Part shown: piece after piece, positions 1 to 12,525 of the stretch
Layout: each line of letters starts with the position of its first letter
Numbering within the stretch: the stretch's first letter is position 1
Source of the DNA: Megachile rotundata
Taxonomy: Eukaryota; Arthropoda; Insecta; Hymenoptera; Megachilidae
Length of the DNA: 64,000 nt
Assembly: GCF_050947335.1 (NCBI RefSeq)
Contig: NC_134983.1
Location: 7,812,001-7,876,000 of the forward strand
Direction: 5' to 3'
The notes under the pieces: model-generated
Database searches by the model: none
Seen by the model: the letters and a program-made list of their open reading frames with translations, nothing else
What the model was told of the DNA's origin: nothing
Position numbers and translations under genes: made by a program

Positions 1-3000
1 AAATTAAAGCATTGTATTTTAAATGTACTTGTGATAGAATAAAAGTTCACTTTTAGACATTTAACAATAACATATATTAGACTTAATAAATTCAGAAATT
101 TCCCACAGCAGATATAATAAATTAAGAGAATTCAGAAAATTAAAGTCCATTTGACTAGAGTGAAACTACAATCCTTTTGATTTCTAATAACGTCTTTTTA
201 ACTTAATGACACCCCTTCGTCTGACGAGCTGTGCCAAGTTTACGGTTGTTTTTAACACGTTCCGTACCAACTGTGTCTTAAAAAGCAGCGCAAAGAGGCG
301 GCGATATTTAAAGGGGCCGTAAAATCGCACAAATGTGAAAAAATGCAACTCCAAAAGGGAGGATAAAAAGTACCATGTCACGGTCGCACAAAGAAGTGTT
401 TTGTAGAGTGTATCCCTGTATTGAAACGTAAAGTGGAATATGGAATCTTGAAATGGATTAATTTACCACTTAATGATTTAATTTACGACCTTTTATCGCG
501 GCCGCTGCACCTGTTACCTGGGAACAGAATGTGTTAAAACAAATTGTAGCCACGAGAATTGCGTCCTATACGTGTACATAATAAAATAGCTAATAAAATG
601 TATACTATCGTTGATCTTTTGCTGTGAAATTTCTCACGCCATTGTATCGCCTAGCGATATTTTTCTGTCACTCGAGATTGTTCGGTTTCTACATGTATGT
701 ATCTACTGAAAATAAAAGGAAGATAAAAAGCTATGTATCAAACATTAATCCGTGACATAATTCCATTATATTTATTTTTAGGAACATTGAAAATTTCAAA
801 ACTTTGTCAACAGCCCTTGTCCGATAAGTTTTATGTTTTCACAGTTGCAATAAATAATAAATACATGTGTCAAACTATTTAACAAATTATTCAGTTTTTT
901 AAGACTTGCACAAGATTTCTCGTACGATAGTGCAGCATACCGTGTTTTCGCGTTAAAAGAGGGTTCTACTTTAACAACGACCGCAATAATATCGGCATGG
1001 TTGTCTGTCGAGAATTAACAGAACATTTTTTGTACATATAAACTGGGAATTCGTTAAATTAGAGATTCTTATCTCCAATTCGTTGTAAAAGTTCGATATT
1101 CCTATTTTTGTACATTAGTTATTTTTCCGTTTGAATATTACAATTTTCATTAGTTCCTGTGAATTAATTCATCCTAAAAATCCCTTATTGCTATTGATTT
1201 TTCCCTTCTATTAAAAACGTCCAACCTAAATATTTACACAAAATATTTAGTTTATATTAATTCAATTCTTCAACTCCATAAACACGTCGTGTATACTATG
1301 AATATTCCTCCACAAAAAAGAACAAACTTTAAGGTGAAATTTTGTTCAAAAGTGTAAGTCTTTTTATTCAATTCATAAGAACCATATTTAAAAAAATTGA
1401 CGAAGAAAAATTTATAAAACGAAAGTACAAGCGCAACAAGAGAAGTAAAGGGTAATAGAAACGCTAGACACCACGACTAATGACTGTTGAATGATAATAA
1501 TCGAGAAATGTCAACGTTAATTTCACTCATAGAAGAAAGTGTTTTTACCGGCCGCAATCCATACGAAAGTTATGCGGAACTGCAGATATACAAATATAAT
1601 AAATCACAAGCACGGAATTTGCGGGTATATAACTTTAATTTCTAATAAATTTCTGTTACGTTGCAATTTGAATTATGTGTTGATATTTCGTCTCCATTAG
1701 ATTTAAGTAATTTAACTATAAAATGGCACCCACACCAAACTAGAGTCTAAATGGCGACCGGCAAAGAAATGGTTGAGAGAAAGAGGTCACTTCCATCATG
1801 AGAATTTTGCCGATCACCTGAGCGAGTTTCTATGGCGTCGCTTTTGTCATAAAAATAAAATCGATCTGATGGCATCGATGATGGAAGCAATCAGGAGACA
1901 ATATATTTTTAAACGAAGCAAGTGAAAGTTGAAAGCGTTTGGATTCTCGGCTGTAATCAATCAGATTATGGATAGAAGGCAATATAACATCAAATTAACC
2001 CGTCAAGTACTGTGCGTGCTTTATAAGAAAGCACGTACGAGGAATAAGGGGCTGATTAATCCGAGTGAAAGGGGTATGCCCCGATTCACACGTATTTTCG
2101 GAGCGCACATTTATCAACCGAGATATTAACTAATTATCTACCTCCATTTTGTTCTTAGTCAGCTTTTTAGTATTTCAGGAAACTGATATTATTCTGTATT
2201 GTTCAAATGATCTTAGAACAGTATTTTTATATAATGAATATTTCCTGTAAAAAATCGGGGAGAAATTATTTTTTCACTAAGTTGTTATTTTTGACATAAA
2301 TAATACTCTTATGAGAAAGGGAAATTGTATAACTATGTTGCAAGTTATATAACTGAAGATGAACGGTTTTGGCAAGATATCAAAAAGTTGTACGCCTGTA
2401 CATTGACAACCTGTTCTACTAACAAATGAAGCACTATAATCTAATACAGTTATGAGCTTGAAGACAAAAAAGTTTTGATGAGTTAGCTCAGTGAATTTTA
2501 TCCCTTATCATTATTTTGAAATTGTCAAAAAAACTTTGGAAAGATTAATCAATAAGTTTTTAGGTTTATCTTCCTCAATTTTAATTTCAGTTTTGTCGTT
2601 TTTACAGTGAGATAAAGTTTCAGTAGGATACATTTTCGACATACAAAAATATGAGTGTACGTTAGAAACAATATAATTTTTTAATGTATAAACCAACATA
2701 AGTGACTGATATTTAAATAAAAGAATGAAGTGTTCTCCCCACGCGCAGTGAGATCCCATCGCAACTATAAAGATTTAACGATATGATAAAAAGCAATTAA
2801 AAAGATACAGATCTAATGAAATCATACCACTGATTAATGGTATAAGAGCACGCCACTAAAATACATCATTGTTCTTGACATATTTTTCTTTATCATCATA
2901 TCTTTCAAAGTTAAATAAGTTCATACAAATTTTTTTTCGGGAAAAATTTTTATATTTTTCTCCCCTAAAGAATTTTCAATTTATTATGAAAAATCAATTT

Positions 3001-3835
3001 GATATGAAAAATGTACAATTCATCAAATTGTAGAAATTTGTAAATGCTTCCAAAGCTACATAGTATATCTTACTAAGTAAATACTTAAAAAATGCAAATT
3101 TTCCAGGTTATTTTTATCTAGAATTTTGTTTCGGACATTCAAGTTCAGTTTGCGTATAGAATCGATTCATTTCAACACCTTGAATACTTTACGGGGCACG
3201 TAATAAATTGAACAATAAAAGGGTGAAACGAGAAAGATCAAATCAAGGCTCGTGTCACGTTGGAAAGGACTATAGCTCACGTTTCCTGAAACGCGTTCAA
3301 ACGGGTTCGAATCAAATGCATTCCGCAACTGTTTTGCCGCGCTGCCGAGAATTATTATAGATGCCAATCGCTGTCAAGCAGAGCTAAAGGAAAATGCTTT
3401 GGTGACCCCGGTTAGTCTCGAGCGTTGAACCACGATCATTCACGTTTACCTGACTTATGCCGTCAATCGAACCTTATAATAACCGTAATCTTATCTTTCT
3501 TTTTAAATGGGGAAGAGACTCAAGTTCCTCTTAATGTTCTCGTTCGCAGAAAAAAAGGTGCTTCTACCTTGAACATGGTTAAATTTCAGCGAGTTTCCGC
3601 TGTTATTGCACAAGAACGAGAAGAAAGATGCACAAATAAATTTCATATCAGACATTCAATAAACACCTTCGATTTAAGTATTTCTGATTTAACGATTATG
3701 AAGAAGAAATAATTGTAATTTCAAATGTAGTTTTAAATTTCCTTTCGTTGGTATTATTCACATTTGCTTTTACTGATAAGAATGCAGATTAGTCAAATTT
3801 GTATTGTATACGTAATTGAAGTATTTAATGCAAAT
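1..3835. other. AT-rich intergenic DNA, no gene seen
   Basis: No reading frame here looks like a gene: all are short, low-complexity and lack splice partners. Around 390-505 there is a stretch (GCACAAAGAAGTG.. then TTAATGATTTAATTTACGA) that recurs in diverged form at about 15330-15395, so a dispersed repeat may be present. Nothing else is recognised. Confidence 0.5.
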
Positions 3836-3866
3836 AAGTTGGTGCGAAAATAATTGCGGTTATCGT
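3836..3866 (+). mobile_element. mariner terminal inverted repeat, solo
   Basis: The sequence AAGTTGGTGCGAAAATAATT followed by GCGGTTAT closely matches the end of Hsmar1/cecropia-type mariner elements, whose consensus begins TTAGGTTGGTGCAAAAGTAATTGCGG. No transposase frame or partner repeat is visible within the next 1.3 kb, so this looks like a solo or truncated end. Recognition is from memory of the family TIR, not from a search. Confidence 0.6.
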
Positions 3867-5169
3867 CCTCGTAAATTTAATATATTTTCACATTGAATAC
3901 TCCATAAAATCCTCCAATGAATAATACAATCTATGTTAAAACGTATATACTTACATTTAAAAAAAGAGGGGAGTCCTCTTTGACTGTTTTGCATTTTCCT
4001 TAAAATAATATTTTATACATCAAATTAGTCATTCTGATCCACTTAATTTAAATAAAAGTAAAATCAGTATTTGCTGTGATTTCAGAGAAAATAATTTGTA
4101 ACATTATATAGACTTATAGGAAAACTTATAAATCTACCTTTAAACATAAAATTGTATTCTGATGCAAATATTGATAACAATTTGAAAGATATCGTGTTAA
4201 GAAGTAAAAGTATACTTCTTAATAATTCCTGTGTAACAGATATTAAAATTACAATTTTTATTGAGATACAAAGTAAAAATTAACTTGTAGCCAAATTGAC
4301 AAATGAAGAGCTCACTGAATGAAAGATATGTGTCACATCTCAACCGATTGTTACTTTTCTGTACCAATAACCAGCTCTTATATCCTAATGAAGAGAAAAT
4401 TAATTTTTATGTAAACTTATATCGTGGTACATGATCCTTTTTCAACAAATTCCTCAAATTTGAAACAAGCTTATCAAATAAAAATATAAAAAAAGTGCCA
4501 AAAATAAAATGAATGCACAAAAACATTTTCCTATGCTTTATGACATCATTCGTCCAACAATGAACAATACAAAGCAAGTAACAAAATTTAAAAAAGAAAA
4601 GTGGTTTAAACAAGCGATACAGGAGCGTGAGTCAGACATCAGGTTGATTTAGTGGCGACGCCTTTGGTTAGACTAAATCATGCATCCGCCATATTGGAAT
4701 CAAGCTGTCGGATAATGTGTATGCTGTTCGTTTTAGAAACGTTTTAATTACACTTAGCCATCAAACTTTCTTCCTGAATCAATCAAGCATAATCTGTCCT
4801 ATAAACATCGTTAACTTCTCCTAAAACATTTGGAAAGTAAATTCAGTGTACTTAGCCGAACGTTTAATTAAACAGGTTAACTTTTAACCGACGTTGACAT
4901 TCCAACAATCTTTCGTCAAATTTCGATCACAAACGAATTAATTGCTTAAAACACGTTAGTTGAGAATCGACATTAATAATTTATTATAACCAAATATTTC
5001 AGTTATAATTTATTAGCGTCCTTCATTCGGAAGAATATACAATTTATATTTTTTCTGTTATATTCCTTTTATTGGTCGAAATAAAGATTACTTTCAAACA
5101 CTTCCTCGGATAGTATCCATTTGATTTGAAAAGAAATCGTAAATACGAATTATCTGAGAACTATCTAAA
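3867..5169. other. AT-rich intergenic DNA, no gene seen
   Basis: No coding frame, RNA gene or clear repeat was found. Base composition is uniformly AT-rich until the sharp rise in GC and CpG that begins at about 5.2-5.3 kb. Confidence 0.4.
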
Positions 5170-5329
5170 TAAACTGTTTTATCCTGTAGCATTGCCGTAA
5201 TTTGTTACTTCGTTTTGCTTAACTTGGTTGATAAAACAGTATAAAAAAAGTTCACTTGAAACGGTTGCTCCAGTTTCTGTTATTTTGTACACACGTTTCA
5301 AGTACCATTTCAAATCAATTTCCAGTCTA

Positions 5330-5848
5330 GATTCAACTACATCACATACATCGACGCACGGCCACAGCAACGTCGAGCATCTGGTGGCGATGCACTGTAC
5401 TAATGGCTGGCGCACACGAGCGTAGAAAGAGAAAGAAAGAGAAAGAGAGACACAGGTACGAGACGAGCTTGTGGTGAGGTAGCCACCAGTCAACAGCAGA
5501 GACGGAGACGGAGAGTTCGAGGTAGCCCGTGCTTATAGCTGCCTGTGGCTCTCGTTGTAACTCGTTGTAACGTGACGCGAAGGTGTGCCAAGCCTGTTAC
5601 AATTGCCTGTTACTTCGTACGAAGACGCCCGATTGTAGGTTAATCGTAGTGTCGCGTATCGAAAGTGTCGGTAGTGTTGTGTGATCTATCGGTCTATCTG
5701 TCCTCGTGTGCCAATCAAAAAAAGAACTGTATCAGCAACGTACATCATCGTGGAAAACTGTCAAGAGTGTTGTGTCCTAGACGCTGTCCGTGAACAGGAA
5801 AGTTTCGGACGATCGTCGTCACAGGCGTCGAATTGCACGGAGCATAAG
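5330..5848 (+). promoter_or_regulatory. Hr39: putative promoter and non-coding first exon of Hr39
   Basis: Base composition changes abruptly here: the stretch is GC- and CpG-rich against an AT-rich background, as at many insect promoters. It begins with a GAGA-rich tract (5424-5452) and ends with a strong splice donor, AAG|GTAAGA, at 5848/5849. The next well-supported acceptor on the same strand that leads to a start codon is at 31219-31220, just before the Hr39 coding start. I therefore infer that this is the distal 5' UTR exon of Hr39, giving a first intron of about 25.4 kb. The transcription start is not fixed, and the exon could belong to an unrelated non-coding transcript. Stop codons in all frames and poor codon character argue against it being coding. 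Confidence 0.45.
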
Positions 5849-6935
5849 GTAAGAAACGCGGGTACGCGGAAGTAAGTATATCAGAGACGAAGGTAAAGTC
5901 TAAAATCGTTTGGGTAGAGTAGTCGGTCGTCGTTACGCGTACAGAGGTTATGTTTCTCGATGACCCCTCAACTCCCTCCTCCTTTTCGTTATCCCCTTTC
6001 CTTTCATCGTTCCTCTCGTCTCTTTTGCTTCTCCTCCTCTTCCTCCTTCTCCCCCTCCTCATCTTATCTCATTCCCCTTACGTCTTTCTTTTCTGCAAAA
6101 CGTGTTTTCATTGATAGAAAATCATTTTATCGCGTTATCGGACGACAGTGGTCCACCCGATAATTGAACAGTCGGCGAATTTTAATCGCGGATCAATCGA
6201 TCGCCGATCGCTCGGATCTCTCTCTGTCTTTCCCTTTCAGCGGTTGTCCCTTTTGTCTCTCTATGTCCTTCCTCTTTCTTTTTCTTGCCAGCGAGCCGCG
6301 GAGGCATTCGACACGCACGCTCCGCACACCGATGTATATTCCACTTCTTTCCTGTAAGCCGTGTTCGTAGCCTTTCCCGTGGTAACGAGTTTCGTAACTT
6401 CCCTCGATACAAGAGTCACGAACTATCAGCTGTCAGCCTCCGTAGCTCGTACCACCTGTCCAAAACTTCGTGTCTTCCGTTTCTCTGCCTCGCGATTTAG
6501 TCTCTCCGCCCTCCCTCCCTCCTTTATTTTGTGCCGATTTAACGCCTGTCTTTTTCTACTTTTACGAAAGGAATTCACACGAATTTTTCATGATTTCCGC
6601 CGATTGCGTTTGGAACACGATATAAACGCGTGTCTACGAACGCGGCGAGGTAATCGGAGCAGCAGGCAAGGCTAACCGAGTTGGACAGTCATGTTGATAT
6701 TTCGGCGCGCAGGCTTTCTAGCTTGACAGCGTGACCGGCCTTGAGCCCCTCCGCGTCCTCCTCTTGCACCCTTCACCTCCATCCCCACCATCGAGGTAAC
6801 ACAACGATATACAACTGCAGATCAGTGCTCCTCAACGCAAGATTCTTGTGCCTGGGGATTTTCTTCGATCGCGTGCCACCAACTTCTTTCTCTTGTAACG
6901 CGCTGCATATGAACGTTCCGTGTTATATGTGAACC
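5849..6935. other. CpG-rich start of putative Hr39 intron 1 with pyrimidine tract
   Basis: High GC/CpG composition continues past the donor for about 1 kb. It includes a nearly pure pyrimidine run at about 5966-6062 (CTCCTCCTTTTC-type) and several CCCTCC/CTCTCT blocks. Many overlapping short frames are open here on both strands, as expected from low-complexity GC-rich DNA. None has splice context or a recognisable domain. Probably regulatory, linked to the promoter just upstream. Confidence 0.4.
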
Positions 6936-7555
6936 CGTTAAGGGGACTTAATACTCTAACGGCCTTAAAAATACGTTGTTCTTGTGAATTTATTGTGATG
7001 CGTACATGCTATATGTAATGCTTCGTACTTACGCTTTGAAAACTGAAAGTACTATCAACTTATTATTAGTCTTATTTATTAGTACTAGAAACTTATTTGC
7101 TCAATTAATAAGAAACCAATAAATGAGTGCATTATTGAACAAGAATCGTTTAATAATAACCATTTTTCCCATATAAGGATTTGTACAATGGTTATTCAAC
7201 GATTCCTTTAAGTTTCTATATTAATTTTGTAAGAGCAATATTTATAAAAAATGATATTTTTAATGTAATTGAATGTAAACTTGCACAACGTGACGTTAAA
7301 ATGTACTGTTTTGATTAATAAAGTGATACAGATGTTTGAGTTGTTAATTAATGATTAATTGTTTTCACGTTGCGGGAAAATATTTTCCTTTCTGTTAATT
7401 GAACAGATAAGACTTCAGCCAGTGTATACTCAATTTTCTAAATAACTGTATGTTTATTATATTGTGGAGATGTTAAAGGAGCAGTATATTGTACATTTTT
7501 TAGGGATCTATTGATATATATGTTGAGGATTTAATTTGTGGATTTACGAATTGGT
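6936..7555. other. AT-rich intron, nothing recognised
   Basis: AT-rich sequence with no coding frame, RNA gene or clear repeat. It leads into the degenerate AATTTGGA array that begins near 7556. Confidence 0.3.
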
Positions 7556-8135
7556 AAATTTGGAATTTGAAGACTTGGCAATGTTTTATTTTGAAGATTT
7601 GAAAATTTGAGGATTTAAGTACTTAGGAGTGGAATTTGATAACTTAGGTATTTGAGTATTTAGAAATTTGGAAATTTCACAACTTTGAAATTTTTGAAAT
7701 GATTTTGAGAGTTTGGAAATTTAATGTTTTAAAATTTGGAAATTTCACAATTTTGAAAGCTGGAAACTTGAATGTTGGGATATTAAGAAATCCCTGAATT
7801 TAGAGATTTGATAACTTAGGAATTTGAGTATTTATAAATTTGGAAATTTCACAACTTTGAGATTTAAAAATTTATGATTTTGAGAGTTTGGAAATTTAGC
7901 AATTTTGAGAGTTAAAAATTTGAATGTTAGAACATTAAGAAATCGCTGAATTTAGAGATTTGATAACTTAGGAATTTGAGTATTTATAAACTTGGAAATT
8001 TCACAATTTTGGAATTTAGAAATTTATGTTCTTGAGAGTTTGGAAATCTGAAGTTTTAAAACTTCAAAATTTGACAATTTTAAGATTAAAAAATTTGAAT
8101 ATCAGATTATTTAGGAATTTCTGAATTTAGAGACA
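7556..8135. repeat. degenerate AATTTGGAA-type array with ~150-175 bp higher-order units
   Basis: The stretch is made of short words such as GGAAATTT, GAATTTAG and GATAACTTAGG. A longer block beginning GAATTTAGAGATTTGATAAC recurs at about 7796 and 7948, with a diverged third copy near 8123, and an earlier GGAATTTGATAACTTAGG near 7626. This gives higher-order units of roughly 150-175 bp. Similar DNA occurs at 18995-19320, 20640-20740 and 29395-29735. No coding potential. Confidence 0.75.
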
Positions 8136-8692
8136 TTGATGACTTAGGTCCTTAACACTTTAGTAACACAAAAATTAAGAAAATTATATAGAAATTTATA
8201 TTAACCATTAGTATTGACAATATATGATCACCTAAGGTCTCCACTAGACAAACTTTTTTCATGCAAACTCTCCTTATAACAGATGGCTCTGAAACCGATT
8301 AAAAAATCACGCTTGCATGATTTTGTACCTACATGCATTATTCGAGAATTATACTTGCAAAATTATTTTAAAGTATATGAATATAACTTCCGTTAGGTGT
8401 AAGGGTTTCCTAATGTATATGTACAATAATTCTTTTTAATAAGGACGCACTTCGGTTAACGGAAGATACCTTCATACATATGTATATTTCAAAATACAGC
8501 ATTATAATTTTGCGATAATGCATATGATCGGTAGGTGGGAAATCGTAAAAGTATACAGGTCATAGTTTAAAGTTATTTACCCTGTTATACATACGTAGCG
8601 CTTGATGAAAAATGTATTATTGATAAGTCTACTATATAATCATGTGTTCTGCGTGTAACATATACATGTCACAATAAAATTTAAAAAATATA

Positions 8693-9000
8693 GCGTATTT
8701 GGAAACGTGTTAAATCCCTTTAAGAAGACATTCTACTTTGACCACAAAATCAATCTTTAGGAATTCATTTTTACTGCCAGTAAATGAAAAAATTTTTCAC
8801 TTAGAAATAATATAAAAATTTTTCAAAAATTTTATTATATTTTATTTTAAAATTTAGTGTATTTGTAAATGTTAAATCCCTTTAAGAAGACATTCTACTT
8901 TGACCAAAATCAATTTTTAGGAATTCATTTTTACTGTCAGTAAATAAAAAACCTTTAACTTAGAAATAATATAAAAATATTGCAAAAATAATTTTTTATG
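8693..9000. repeat. tandem duplication, ~162-bp unit
   Basis: The block containing TAAATCCCTTTAAGAAGACA and TTCTACTTTGACC starts at 8711 and again at 8873, an offset of 162 bp. The similarity continues through GGAATTCATTTTTACTG and AACTTAGAAATAATATAAAA. The copies differ by scattered substitutions and a small indel (ACCACAAAATC versus ACCAAAATC), so the duplication is not recent. Confidence 0.85.
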
Positions 9001-12000
9001 TTGTTCCTCCTCCCGAAAATATCTCATAAAATCTGTATAAAGTATGTGATTCAATTTGTATCATAAAAATAAATATTTTTAGTGTACAAAAAACATAAAG
9101 CAAATAACAAACCTATTTTCACAATTTTGTTGTTATTTATCATAAAAATTGATTTTATTAAAAATTACACAAAATTTGTTTTCAAAATCGTGTAAAAAAT
9201 AGTCTTATTGCAAGCTTCTATTTCACTGCGTAAAATTTCACTTGACTTCGTTAAGTTCGCTATGCTTGCGATGATCAATGCACGTTCGTCGAAACGTTAT
9301 CCTAGCGTTATCAAACTGAAGGTCGAACTGTGGAATCTAACGCGTAGACACACTATCTTCGATCAAGGAACTTCGAACGAAAGTCTGACATTTTACCTGC
9401 GTTACATTCCTGCTGGATTTAAATAACGAAACAACGTTCATTAAGAGAAATCTGCATCTATCGTATCGTTCAAATAATTTCAATTTTTAACGTGAGAAAC
9501 TTAATTCCCTTGTACTATGCGCTTAACTATTCTCTTATCTTTTACTATCCACTTTTTTTCTGTCTAGCAGCAATTCTTTTTCTTTTTCTTCGTTTCCCAC
9601 CACTTGTGCCTTTCTCTCCCGTTTTATTTTCGGAATAACAGAAAACCATAAAAATTAATAAGACATGCTTTTATTGAGAAAATAATCATATATGAATAAC
9701 GCACGGGAAGTCTACCGTTGTAATTATCTGATGTACAGATCATAAAAATTGTAATAACCACTTAATTGCTGATAAAGAATTTGTAGAAACTCTTATCTTA
9801 CCAAGACTACAATTTTACAGTATTTTACTAGTCTAATGAGTTCAACTATGAGATTAAATTTTCAAAATATTTTGGAAGATTTATTATTTTAATTTTAATA
9901 GCGGCGTGCAAGTGAACTGGTTGTAGAATTGCAAAATTAATTTTAATCGAGAAAAAATTAAGGTTTATTATTTATATTGAATTATATTAAAATAGAGTTT
10001 GAAAAATTACATCCACATCAAATAATTTAATCTTATTTAAAATTCAAGGAGTTCCTAATTTAGACTCTTTAAAATATAATAAAATGAGAAATATAAATTT
10101 TCCTTCTTTCACAGAAAATTGAAGCAAATACATGTTTCTTCCATTTCATTTTCAGTCGAATCTGAAAATTGTATTTTTTAATTATTATCAGCAAATTACA
10201 TAAATCTCGCGAGTCTCACAGCACTCGATTTACCACTAAAACTACCAAACCGGTCAAATGACCAGTTTACAAGTTCTTTACTTTAAACTAAAATGCTTCT
10301 CTTGAAGTCCATATTGATTTTTATCGAAGTAAAGAATGTTTCAATTACGTTTTATCGTTTACTTATTTTTAATATCAAATTATACGTTTATTAATAAATC
10401 CAGCGATTTTAAGCTAAAGTACTTGATAACTGCGAAATTTCTTATTTCTGAAAGTTGCTATGATTTTGCAAAATGGTGACTTTCGATGTACTCTACAATC
10501 GTACAAAGTTTGAACGAAATTGGTATTCCGAAGGTCGTGAGATTTCCTTGTCAGTTTAACGTAGATAATTGTTCGGTTGTCGATACAGAAACGGAAAATA
10601 CGGTAATTCGAAAATGTGGGATAAAAACGAATGGGAGGGAACGAGAAAAATAGGAGTGGGGCACGAGAAAATCGCTTGCTCGAGGCTGACGGTTACAGAA
10701 AAAAGGAAACGGGATCGAATGGATGGGGCGTTAGCCTGTAGCGGTATACGACTATACAGCCAATAACGTTATCGACATCACATTAAAGACTGCTATTTTA
10801 TCTTGTATGCATATTGCTGCAGTGAAAAGATTCTTGTCAAAATTCGTGACAAACCTGCACGGTTTTTTTTAACTGTAGATGAACAATACTTTCGCCTTGA
10901 GTCAACTTTGATGCAATGTATGCAGTGTGCTAACATATGTGTACCGGTAATTATAAAAATGCTTTTAGTCATGTATTTCTCATTTCACGACAGACTTGTC
11001 GTTTGACCGTGTTAAAAAATACTGTTCTAAATAATAAAATATTGTGTAACCATTTGGAAACACATATTGTAAAATATGTATTCGTTTGACGTGAAATCAT
11101 TATAAAATTATTATAATTTTTATAAAACCGTTCTTGTGCAAAAATTTGTTGAGTGTACTTTATTTGGATAATAAATTATAATTTTTGTTTAGAGTTATTG
11201 CTAACTAGACATTTTTGAGGAGCTTCATGTTTCAGCTACCTGTGCAGTTATGCACTTTATATAACGTTTGTTATCAAAGTCAATAAGCACAATTGATTTC
11301 AAAATAGCTGGTGAATCATGTTTATCTATCTACGAAATTGTTGACCGAGAATAGAACTGTAATTATAATTACAATAAGAAATCAGTCTTGTAACATTATC
11401 TGCCGCGTTTGCTTTAATTTTTAAAATATTTTTTTTTGAGTTACCTTCGGTTGATAACGAACTAATATTGTTAGTCTTTCATTTTGTTGATGGAAACTGA
11501 TATGAAAAAAATACAGAGAATACGTGAAAAGTACGTTTATAAAATTGGATGATTGTTACTAACTGCTAGTAAGGTAAAGAATTAATATTAAATATTAATA
11601 GTGTAAAATGATCAAATCGGAAACATTTTACAATTTAAAAAATTTTAGGTCTTTAAAATATTTTTTTAAAAATATCTTAGAGGACATAAATCTTCCTTTA
11701 CTGACATGAAATAAATAAACAATTGGATTTATTGTTGATGGAAATCCATTATTATTACTCATCCACATTGCTGAACGTTGATATTTCGAACTTCATGGAA
11801 ACGTATGCTGCTATCTGATATTACTGATAAATTCATAAATGCGTCTTTTCAAAGTCTTTCAAATCATTTGCGATCCACTTTCTTGAAGTGTATTCTTAAA
11901 ACGAGATAAAATTTATTAAATTTTTTATCGATATCGTTGGAAAAAACCTAAGACCTAAAAATCGGAAGGAAAATATAATATTGACCATTGTTCCTTCAAA

Positions 12001-12499
12001 ATTAAAATGTACTTGCATCAATTTCAACTAATACGGATTAAAGAAATGTATATATTCTATTTTGAGCAGGGACTATTTCATAAATCCTTGATATAATCCA
12101 TGACAAAACAATTCCAGTAGAATTGCAGTATTCTTTAAAATATTTGAATTTGATGACCAATTCTTTTGTCGATATTTTGTTAGCATTATCGCTATTGTTA
12201 CTCATCAATATTGATTAGATATCGGCAACGAAATCCGCCGTTACATATTTATTACAGTCATGATAATAAAATAAAATCCCTTTGCTTTTAAATATTTGTA
12301 AGAATCCAAAGGCTTACGTTATCCAATTAAATTTAAATCTTCACGTAAAAGTGATTAAAAAGTTGACTGTAGTAATTTTTAGTAGTAGAAAAAGGTCTAC
12401 TCTAGTAACCACAGATTTATATAAAAAATAATCTACAGAAGAGATTATCTACAAAATGTTCGGTGATTTTGCTTTATTCCAAAAGGTACATTTTCACGT
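9001..12499. other. intronic sequence, no gene seen
   Basis: AT-rich DNA inside the inferred Hr39 intron 1. A less AT-rich patch at about 10560-10770 (GGGATAAAAACGAATGGGAG and similar) stands out in composition but holds no splice-flanked frame I can recognise. No RNA gene found. Confidence 0.35.
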
Positions 12500-12525
12500 G
12501 GCAGTAAATCGCGCGATTTACTGCC
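12500..12525. repeat. perfect 26-bp palindrome
   Basis: GGCAGTAAATCGC followed directly by GCGATTTACTGCC: 13 + 13 bases, fully self-complementary, with no loop. The flanks (CACGT / ATTAT) do not extend it. It could be a dimeric protein-binding site or the fused ends of a small transposon. Confidence 0.8.

Noticed and set aside
3285..3320. GGGTTCGAATC, a tRNA B-box-like word, with TAGCTCACG upstream
   Set aside because: A-box to B-box distance is too short and no acceptor or anticodon stem can be drawn.
5179..6932. Several overlapping open frames on both strands in the CpG-rich island
   Set aside because: They overlap in conflicting frames, are Arg- or Ser-rich, and lack splice context. The region fits promoter plus first exon better.
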